A DNA stretch of 18,757 nucleotides from a bacterium (GTDB taxonomy: Bacteria > Babelota > Babeliae > Babelales > GCA-2401785), in the NCBI GenBank assembly GCA_030629865.1, contig DAOVOC010000004.1, positions 1-18,757 of the forward strand. Direction: 5' to 3'. Numbering within the stretch: the first letter of the stretch is position 1; every line of letters begins with the position of its first letter. Below, in pieces: positions 1-10,000 of this stretch. The translations under genes and the position numbers were made by a program. Below the pieces are notes generated by a model. That model was not told the DNA's origin. It saw only the letters and a list, made by a program, of their open reading frames with translations, and searched no databases.

Positions 1-954
1 ACATTTGAGCAGCGCTTTAAAGAACTTGAAAAAGATTTGATAATACTTGCACCAGTTGGCGTTGATGCTTACATCAAGAAACTTGATGCTCTTGCACGCA
101 GCAGATGTGAGCCACGCGTCTTGAAAGATGTAGCAATGACAGCAGAAGAAACTGCAGCTGGAACATATCTGCAAGATGCCGCACAAATAACGGCGCTTAG
201 AATGTTTGTCCAAGATCGTGTTTTCTACAAAGCTGTTGTGCGTAATGCTGGCAAACAAGATGAAGTGCAAAAAATTATCGACTTTATGTTTGACGCTTAT
301 GCCAAGCCTCCTGTTGAGACAGAAATTACTTATTCTGAGCGCGCTGAGCATCTACGTTCAATGTTAGAAATTCCTGCATTCCACGAAGATAGAGTTGAGC
401 TGTTTATTGGACTTCTTAAAATCATGACGATCGATGAAGTTATTGAACAAGCACGTGAAGAACGCTTTGATCTTGCCAAGGCAAAAGAGATTTGTCGTAT
501 CGCGATTGCAAACCAGTTGCTTGGTAATGACGAACCTGGTGGAGCCATTGAGCGTGTTAGAGCAGAGATGGCCAAATTAGAAATGCCAGCGCTTCCTGCT
601 CAAGAATATTTGGCAAAAGTTGACGAGCTCGCTGCTGCGATGCGTGACAGAACACTCAGTACGTCAGAACGTGGGCTAAAGGTTCTGGCACTTGTTGAGC
701 TTATAGAAGATTGGGAACGATCTCTAGTCACAAACTTTCTTGAAGAAAACAAAGATAAAGTGAACGTTGTTGATCTGGCAAAAGCACAGCTTTCAATGTT
801 TAAAACACGCCTTGATGCAATTCAACTAACGCTCAAGGGTGAAGCTGTTGACTATCAAAACCGTGTGCAGGCTGTTCGTACAGCTGTTATTGCAAAAGAC
901 ATTCAGCCAACAACATCTGCAGTTCCATTAGGATCAGCGTTGTCAGGAGGCTGA
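1..954 (+). CDS. C-terminal part of a helical-repeat protein (5' truncated by window edge)
   Basis: The reading frame is open from base 1, so the gene begins outside the window; the TTG at 37 is only an internal codon. The 317 visible residues are almost all predicted helix. They form about two and a half copies of the repeat that fills the next two proteins. One unit starts at the window edge with TFEQRFKEL, and a second starts at residue 110 with TYSERAEHL and carries the B-type signature EERFDL near its middle. A more diverged unit starts near residue 198. The protein ends in a short Gly/Ser tail (LGSALSGG). The next gene follows after about 50 bases in the same direction, which suggests one transcription unit. 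No enzymatic motif is visible. I infer that it is a paralogue of the downstream giant protein and may be secreted like it, but its N-terminus is not visible. Function unknown. Confidence 0.85.
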   Translation, partial: TFEQRFKELEKDLIILAPVGVDAYIKKLDALARSRCEPRVLKDVAMTAEETAAGTYLQDAAQITALRMFVQDRVFYKAVVRNAGKQDEVQKIIDFMFDAYAKPPVETEITYSERAEHLRSMLEIPAFHEDRVELFIGLLKIMTIDEVIEQAREERFDLAKAKEICRIAIANQLLGNDEPGGAIERVRAEMAKLEMPALPAQEYLAKVDELAAAMRDRTLSTSERGLKVLALVELIEDWERSLVTNFLEENKDKVNVVDLAKAQLSMFKTRLDAIQLTLKGEAVDYQNRVQAVRTAVIAKDIQPTTSAVPLGSALSGG

Positions 955-976
955 ACGAATTAATTAGAGGTCAGTA

Positions 977-985
977 AAGGTTATA
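977..985 (+). promoter_or_regulatory. AAGGTTATA element upstream of the giant gene
   Basis: AAGGTTATA occurs 22 bases after the upstream stop codon. The same nonamer recurs at 10158-10166, and a one-base variant (AAGGTTGTA) occurs at 14079-14087, so all three gene boundaries of this cluster carry it. It overlaps a TATAAA-like -10 sequence, but no convincing -35 box is visible. It could be a weak internal promoter, an mRNA processing site or chance. Confidence 0.25.
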
Positions 986-992
986 AAACCAG

Positions 993-998
993 AAGGGG
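993..998 (+). promoter_or_regulatory. Ribosome binding site deciding the start of the giant gene
   Basis: AAGGGG abuts the first possible ATG (999) with no spacer, which is too close. It lies 9 bases before the ATG at 1008 and 12 before the ATG at 1011. The next gene has AAGGGGG followed by AAAGA and its ATG, a similar layout. This favours 1008 as the start. Confidence 0.6.
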
Positions 999-1007
999 AT
1001 GGGAAGA

Positions 1008-4000
1008 ATGATGTTCAGGAAAAGTGCCTTTTGGGCATTTGCTTTGTGCGTATCCACTTTTGCAGGGCGTGCTCAGGATGCAACGTACACACGGCGATTA
1101 GACCAAATGTTTTCTATTGCTAAGGGTCTTGCCTACTACAGTGCTGCATGGCCATCTGCTGTTAATGAGGTAAAGTGGCTTTACGAAAATCGCAACTTAG
1201 CCACCCCAGAACAGATTTTTTCGCAAAATGCAGAAATTCCACGCATTGATGTTGATGAAAATGATTTAACAACAGACATCAACATGCTCCCCGTTTCTTT
1301 GTTTGGTGTTTTGAATTACATGAGTATGTGGTTGGGGCTTTCTTATTCAGAACCGGTTTTAGAAGGTTCAGATGATGCTGCAGCAAGGGCGATGCATAAT
1401 GACATCAAAGCTATGCTTATTGATGTTAAAGAATTGCCAGAAGGTGCAAAGCCGCTGCCAGATGAATTTCCATCTCGTGGATCCGCAGTGCGAATTGGCT
1501 ACGACGAGGGTGGTGTCAGAAAATTCCTGATGGTTGATGAAGAGGGCTATCTGAGGCCTGGTGGCACCGATCCGTTTGGTGAACAAAATTTGTTTACCCT
1601 TTTAAGACTGGATACCAAAATTGGGTTTCAGTCAAAGTTTGTTGATAATAAAAATTTGCAAACAACCGATTTGAACCAGTATGTAAAAATTAACAATCTT
1701 AAACCGGTCGATTTGTTGGCCTCGCTTCGTGATACAAAAACACGGGCCAAGTTTGCTCGAATTGCGTTTGCTGGTTTGGCAGATACACCAGAGCAGTTTT
1801 ATATTACACCACTCGAAACTGGAGGATATGTTCTTAAAAATCTGGCAACAGAAGGCTATTTAACGCGTGTTGGCGAATATTTTCGTACGCAGGACATAAA
1901 TATCACAAAATTTATTGATGGTGATGATGAGTATGAAAAATATCCGGATGGGAAATTTAATCCTCTTATTATTGAAGATGGTGCTCTGACCGTTTTTGTT
2001 GAGGGGCTTTCTGCGGTTGAAGTTTCTTTGGTGGCAATTCGTCAGATTACTCAAGCTTCTGTACGCATTGCTGAATACGAAAAAACGCTCGAAAATATTC
2101 TGTCGAGTGCAGATATAAAACTTTGTGTGTTTGAAGTCGTTCGGTTTGTTAAAGATGCTCAAGGAAATGGAAGCCTGTTGCGTGGGCTTAGGCAATCGCA
2201 AGAAGCTTTTCAAATACTGTTAAACAATATTAATGTGCGTTTTCCGACAACGATGTCCGATCCGTCATTTTTGCAGGAAGTTGAGTTGCGATGTGCAGAA
2301 TTATTTCTATCAATTCCTAGAAGTGATTGGACTGGTCTGACGGGGATAACATGGCAAAGCATTAGTTCTGGCTTTTTTGTTGTGATGCAAAGCACTGATA
2401 TCGAAGAAGTCTATTTTCAGGGACTTTCGTATCCAGAAAAAATTACTGACATTGTTTCGTACTCCAAAGGTCTTACGCGTGAAAATGTCAAAATGTTTAT
2501 AGATCATATTGATGATATTACAAAGCCAGAGCCACTGATTGAAGCATTTGTACAAGACTTGGATCAGTTAAGAGCTGTCCTGCGTGATATTGAATGGAAC
2601 ACCATTTTTATAGAATTTGAATATTTTGCCAATAAGGCTGATGCCGACGACTGGAGAAACTCAATTTTAGGCAAGTTAGATTCTGTAGTTCCGTATGAAT
2701 CTTTAATGGACGATCTGGAAAACATGCTTCTTGACGGAGAGCTTTCTACGGTTAAAGAAAAACAGGATTTATTTATAAAAAAAGCCAATCGACTTTTTGA
2801 AAAACGGGTTGATGGAAAGGCTGCCCAAGTTGATGAATTTGAAATTATGTTGCGCAAAACGTTGACCGCGCAGTTTAAAGACAGGCCTGTTGAACTTCAA
2901 GGAATTATCGACAAGCTAACGACTTATGTTGAGCGGGTACGTCGTTTAACGAGTTTTCTTGAGGGTAAAGGAGTTCTTAACTCAGTAGAGGTTGATGTTT
3001 TTTGGCGCAAAGTAGACTCTCTTGTTGGTGATCTTGATAGGGCAAAACAAGAACGTTTTGATTTAGAAAAATTGGTTTCTTTGTTAAATGCTGTCAAAGC
3101 AAAGTTTTTTCAAAGAGATTTAAATAACGCAGAAAAAATTGATAGTGCAATGAGGACCCTGCGCGGAGATATTCCATATTCAGAAATGACTTTTGGACAA
3201 AAGGTAGAATCTCTCGAGGGTCGATTTCCGTATCTTGTTGCTTCAGAATTTGCAGACTTTGTTACAGCGTTGCAGGACCTTGTCCTTGATCAGATTTCTG
3301 GTGTTTCGCAAGATATTACGTTGCTGACAGAACTTGTTAGAAGATCGCAAAGTTTATTAGAAGGACAGATGCTTACCAAAGCGTATGCTTTACAAGATGG
3401 CATCACCTCATCAGAAGCGACGCGAGTTTTGGAAGATTTGCTTGCACGGCTTGAGGCCGGCGTCAATTTTGAAACAATTTTTAATGAATTAGAAAAAGAA
3501 TATAACAGCAGCGAATTGACAGCAGATCGCTTCTTGGCATTGGCACAACAACTTGTTGGCAAACGTACAACGGTGACTTCTTCTCAGAAGCGCGAAGGCG
3601 CAGTCGAAACATTGCTCGAAGAAGCCATTGGTCTTTTACAAAAGGCTGCCGACATCAAATTATACACGCGTAGGACAGAACTTCTTGGCATGGTTGCAAT
3701 GTTGGAAAAATATCGAAAAGTTGCGATTGAAGAAGGTTTTTTAACGTATGCAAAACGTTTGGATGATCTTGAGCGGCGCCTTGCAACGCTAGATGAAGTG
3801 GCTGATGTTGATGCTGCTATAAAAACATTTATGTCTGATTTGCAAAAGCTTGTTGACGAGCGGCTTGATGCAACGCCAGAAGAAATTATAAGAGCTAAGC
3901 GGTTGTTGTATGCAGTTTCGTATAACACTCCTATCATCTCTTATCACGAATCAAAAGTCTTAGATTTGCAAAGCATCATCGCTGACATTCAAAGAGATAT

Positions 4001-7000
4001 TGAAGTTGCAGTCACTTTTGGCGATTGGTTTGGTTATTTGCAGGTTCTCTACAATGAACTTGAAGTGCAAGTTGAGCCCGATCCAGCAACTCAAAATAGA
4101 TTTGCGCAAAAGTCTTCTGAATTATTCAAACGTGTTAACGAAGCAAGTCGTCAGCAGTTGAGTGATGCGATTTCGCTTCTTAACAAGGCCCGATTTAACG
4201 ATTCGATAATCAATATTTCTGAGTTGGCAGCAGCAATTGGTGGTGTGGCCGAAAATCTTTCTGAAAGACTTGGTGTTGCTCAAGTAACATATGGCCAAGA
4301 AATCAAAGCGCTTCGCGATTCACTTGTTAATTTGACAGATGCCAATATTCAGACATTTATGAACATTTTAGTTGGGCTTGTGGCACGTCGCGTTGAAGGC
4401 ACCAATGAAGAATTGTTGGGGCCGAACGGATTACAGGTTTGGTTGAAAAGTAATGCTGTAAAAGGGAGCGATGTTATTTATCTTGGTGGTAGGCTTGAAA
4501 TCATAGAAAAACTTACTCAGGAATTAGAAGAGCCACTTCCATACAAAGATATTTTGGACAATGTTGTCACAATGCTCAGAGATAATCAGGCGTTCGATGA
4601 AGATCAAAAAAATCGATTCTTGGCTAAAGCTGAACGTTTGAGATCTGGACGCAACCGTGCTGCATCTGCGGGTATAGAATTAAGTGAAGTTGAAGGATAC
4701 CTGCAATTTGCTTTGGACAACCGTTTTGATAAGGGAACTGGTGAATATAATCAACTCGAAAACAAACTTGTTGAATGGTATATATTCGAAACCGTTGCGA
4801 TCGAAAAAACGTACAGCGAACGCATCAATGAGCTCAATATGGAGCTTGCTGATCTAGAAGAAAAAATTAACCTGGAGGTTACCGCTACAGGGAAAGTAAA
4901 TATTGTTGATGGTTTTATTAAAAAACTTTCTGGTGTTATTTTTGACAAACTAGATGGTAGTGCTGCAGATATTAAAGTTATTGAAGAGTTGGTGACAGCA
5001 ACTAGGTGGAATCGTGGTATTACAAGTGTTTTTGCGCTTGAAATTTGGACTGGCGATAATATCGAAATCGTTATTGCACAGCTTAGAGAGAAACTTGTAA
5101 AAGTAGTAACGTTCCAAGATTGGTACACATATCTAAATAACTTTATCGAAAAAGTTGAAACTGATGAGCATCAGAAAAAGTTTGTCGACAAGGCAAAATC
5201 GCTTGCTGTGCTTTACGAAACAGCTGAGCTAGGGACGCTTGAATTGGCTGTAGAGCTTTTAAACACCGCTGCTTTCAATAAAGTTTCAGATTATAAAACT
5301 CAACTGGTTGAAATCGTTGCTATTCTTAATTCTCGTCTTGAACTTTTGCAGCGCGGCATTATCGAACTTACATTTGCTGAGCGCATTGAGCAGCTTGGTA
5401 GCCAACTTTCAACACTTGGACAAGATGATGTTGGAATATTTAAAGCAAAACTGAAAAGTCTTGTTGATAGCCGATTGGACTCAACAGATGATGACGTAGA
5501 AGATCTCAAAGATTTAATTATTGCAACACAGTGGAACGAAGGCGTTATCAGTTTTTATAAAAGTCGTCAGGCTGCCGCTGAAGCTATGGCGCCGCTTTTA
5601 GTAAAACTTGAAGCAGAAATTACGTATCAAGAACGACATGATGATCTTTCTGCACTGCTTTCTAAAACAGAACTCAATGACAAGGAACAACAACGATTTG
5701 TTAATAAAGCGGAGCTTCTTGTTGCACTTAGAAACAAGGCTGATATCGTTCAACTTGAAAACACCGTTGAACAACTTCAATGGGCACGCTTTAATCGTGT
5801 GCTTATTCCAGAACATCAAGCAAAACTCGGTAGCTTGATTGAAACACTTCAGGGACGCATTACAGAACTAGGAAAGCCTGTTATTTCTGAAGAAAGGCCT
5901 TTTGGTCAACGAGTAACCGATCTTGGCTTGATGGTCGACAAATTGACTTTAGGAACAGTCCCTGGGTTTTTTGGAGAGCTCGATTGGTTAACAAAAAATC
6001 GAGTACAAGGAACAAATGATGACATTAATCGTTTGAAGCAACTTGTAGAACGGGCGCGTTATCACAGAGTGTTTGATGACTATGAAATGTTAGATACCAC
6101 TGGTAAGCCTCGCACTTATCCTGGCGATTATCCAGATATAAATCTTGCTGGACAGATACTTCTAGTTGATGGTTATTTTGATATTATTGTTACAACTCTT
6201 AGCCAAGAGGTTTCGTTTGAAGAGCGGCTTTTTGATTTAAATGAGATGCTTCAAGAAGATTCATTACCTTTGATGGCGCAGGTTGCCTTTGTTCAAAAGG
6301 CCAAGCAAATGGTTGCTCGCAGAAATTCGATTTCGCCAGAGCAGCGTGAAGGTCTGATTGCTCAGGCTACTGAAACACTAAAAACTGCATCGCTTTACCA
6401 ATTAGCTTCACGCAAATCGGATCTGGTTGGTCTTATCGGCACACTAGAAAGTGGTGCTGGAACATTTGCACAACGAGTCGATACCGTTGATGCATGGATT
6501 GATTCGCTTACTGTGAATGATGTTAAAAATTTTGGTAGTGAATTGGAAGCGCTTGTCGGAATTCGAGTACAAGGTACCACGGCTGATATAGAACAACTAA
6601 AAAATGTATTAGACCGTGCAATGTACCATCAGTTTTTTAGAGGTATAGAAACCGATGGGTATAACGAGGGTAGGTTCAGAGAGTTTTTGTCAACGCTTGA
6701 TGAGTCTGTTCCATTTGCTGTTCAGCTGATTTATCTGGAAGACATCCTAAAAAACGAAGTTCTTTCTTCTGATGAACGCGCTGTGTTTATGGCTAAGGCT
6801 AGAGAACTTGTTGTTGCAAGAACATCGGTGCGACGAGCTGATGCAGAGCAGGTCAATGATGCTGCAAAAGCATTGCGTACTGCAGCTTATTATCAACTAA
6901 AAGTAAATGCTAATGAACTTGCCTCACTTGCTACAAAGCTTGAACAACAATATGAGCAGTTAGCGCGCGAGGGAGATTTGGGAGCACTTAGTTATGGTGC

Positions 7001-10000
7001 TAGGGTTTCTGCGCTTGGTGCAGACCTTGGTGCAATCGGGATTGATCAGGAAAATATAAAGGATGCCCAAATCTTTGTAGCGGATCTTAAAGAATTGGTT
7101 GGTGATCAGGTTCAAGGTTTAAAAGCTGAAATTGAAGCGGTTGTAGAGTTGATAAAACAAAAAGCGCGATGGCACCCATTAGTAAAAACTATAGAGAAAA
7201 CCTTATTCGATCCAGACAAGTTGCTTGCTGATCTTGAAGCAGGCGTTTCGTTTGAAAAACATGCAGAATATATTAAATCGTTGATTACTACCAAAAACGT
7301 TTTCTCTGATCGCGATAAAAAATTGTTTTTGGAAAAAGTGTCTTGGTTATCTGAACACAAGGATGAGTCTGGTCCTACCGATGATTCGGTGCTGAAAAAA
7401 GCAGCTATAGAAAGCCTGCTTACAACGCTCTTTACAGCGTATAGCTATCAAATGGATAGCGGTTCTGACAAGTCTGCTCTAGAGCCTTACATAGAGGGCT
7501 TTGAACGGTATTTTGACACAGTTGGCCTTAAGCCAAAAACATACAGAGAGCGGATTGTAGATGTTAAGGATCGACTCAAAGAAGTTGATTGGGATAGCGT
7601 AAAAATTTACGTTGAAGATTTGGCGCGGCTTGTCGATGAGAGAGTTGATGGGGTAGAGGATGACGTTGAAGTTCTGCGTGATTGGCTGACAGATGCTGCT
7701 CCTGGTTATCCAAGAGCGACAGACGTTATTTTCTTAGGTGATAGCCTGAATATTCTTGATGAACTAGTTGTAAGGATTGATGAGCCTGTTGTCTACACTG
7801 ACAGAGTTAAAAATCTCGTTAACTTTATTAAGGATAATCCAACCTTTTCTGCAAATGATGGAAACGTGTTTCTTTCGAAATTGAAAATCTTGGTAGATAA
7901 GCGGTGGAGAGCTGCAGAAGAACGATTTGACCTAACTTATATAGAGAAATTGGTTGAGTTTGTTCTCTTTAACAGGCTGCAGGGCTATGAGTTTTCAACG
8001 ACTAGAGCCTATGCCAACCAATATCTGACTCAACTGAAAAAACCATATAGCGGTGTGCGAGGAGAGGAAGAAAGACCTTCTTACTCTGATCGCATTAAAT
8101 CTTTAAAAAATATGTTGCCAGGTCTTTCGCTGTACACATGGCGCAACTTCTTGGACGCAGTAAGAGGGCTTGTCGAAGATAGGGCCGATGCAATCGATAT
8201 GGAGCTTTTTGGTTATAAAGACATCAGTTTTCAAGATAAAGAAAAATATGAAGGAAAATTGAATGAGTGGCTTAGTTTCGGTTATGAAGCTGATCTAAAG
8301 GGTTGGCTTAAATCAGATGAAGTACAAAAACATGAATCACTTATTGTTGTTTCCAGCGGGAATGTCGAAAAAGTTGAGTCCTACAAAAAGGAATTGAACA
8401 CCAGTATCAACATGATCGATACTCCTATTCCATATAATAATTTGGTTAGCAATTTAAGAGATATGCTTTGGATTCATGATACTTTTGGCAGATACGAGCG
8501 ATCTACGTTTGTTGGTAAAGTCGAAAGATTGGCTAGAGAGCGAGGGCGCGCAGATCTTGAGGGCAAGAATGTTAACGAGGCTATCGATCTAATAACAACG
8601 GCTATTCGCACACGCTTTGCTGGATATAGTTCTGATATAGATGTTTTAGAAGACAAGATAACTGAGTTGGGAACCAAGGGCGAAGTTCAGGCTTTAGAAA
8701 CTTATGCACAGCGCATAGCTGAATTAAGGATGCTTTTTGACAGAATGGTTGCACAGCCAGTTGTAACAGTTTCGATGTTTATCGATGGAGTCGAGCGGTT
8801 GGGACAAGACCGTGTTGATGGAACACAGCCAGAGATTGACGGAGTTTACGAGTGGCTTGTGTCGGATTATGTTCAGTATGCCGATGAAATTCTTTATCTT
8901 GACGATCCAAATGAGAAAAAACGATTAAAAGATTCTGTAGAATTATTCAACAAACCTGTATCGTACGCCGAACGCATCAGCAATCTTACTTCTATGCTGA
9001 AAAGTAATCCGACTTTGGATGTTACACAAACCGGAATATTTTTTGAAAAGGCGAAAACAATTCGTGATGAAAGGTGGCGAGCTCAAGATGAGGGAGTAAG
9101 TCTAGAAGATCTGCACACTCTTTGGATGGCTGCTTCTAAAAAACAATTTGCTGGAGATTTTGATTTAGCTGAAAAAATTGCAGGCTATGCAAAGGAACTA
9201 CTAATCACTATGCCGCGGCCTGCTGGTGAAGAAGCATTATTTGTAAGCTTTGCCGATCGTTTGCGTGCTAAGAAAAATGAGCTTGTTGGATATACCTTCG
9301 AGGACCAATTTAAAGATGACGTTGCCAGGTTTGTCGAAAACCTTAAGGAATTGGTTGCTGATCGTGTTGATGCAACAGAAGAAGACCTTACAGCCTTCAA
9401 AGAGTTTTTGGAAACTAAGGTTTTGGCGCATGAGCATATTGCAGGCAAGGCGCTTGAATCAGTTGTGAATTTGCAAATCTTAGCCAAAATCGAAACACCT
9501 CCTACATTCCAAGAGTTAGTAGACAATCTTGCTAAATTGCTTGATGTACAAGTGTTTTCCAATGAGCATAAAGAAGTGTTTGTTGTGAAACTCAAAAATA
9601 TTGTGGAAAAACGATATTTGGCATCGACAGAGCAAAGGGCCGCTGTACAGAGTCTAGTCAGGAGAGCTCGTGGCTATAGGTTTAGGCCTGATGACAGTTC
9701 TATGGTCGATGGAATTGCAAAATCTTATATTTCGCAAATTGATTCTTTGTTGGAAGAGTTTGGCAAGGCTGGTGAAATGACGCTAGACGTCTACCTCAAG
9801 CAGCAAGAAGAATACCTAAACAAGTTTAGGCCTACCAATCCCGATGGAACTGTTAATAATAATGCTGAAAAGAATTTGGCAGCGCTTACCCCTACCGACA
9901 AAGCCGAATTGCTTACGCGGCTTAGAAAACTTGTTAATAATGTTGATGCTTCAACAACAGATGTGCAGGTTAACGACATAAATGGTTTGTTGTTAATGGC

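Noticed and set aside
979..990. Small hairpin GGTT-ATAA-AACC before the giant gene as a terminator
   Set aside because: It has only four base pairs and no T tract, which is too weak to terminate.
1008..1090. Lipoprotein signal around FALC in the giant protein's signal peptide
   Set aside because: The residue before Cys is Leu and the pattern does not fit a lipobox. A signal peptidase I site after GRA fits better.
1233..1275. EF-hand-like calcium loop DVDENDLTTD in the giant protein
   Set aside because: The sixth position lacks Gly and the twelfth lacks an acidic residue, so it is not a canonical EF-hand loop.
4751..5128. Antisense ORF of 125 codons inside the giant gene, with several similar ones elsewhere on the minus strand
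   Set aside because: It lies wholly inside a continuous repeat-protein frame, has a low-complexity Ser-rich translation typical of antisense reading, and no Shine-Dalgarno sequence or domain was seen.
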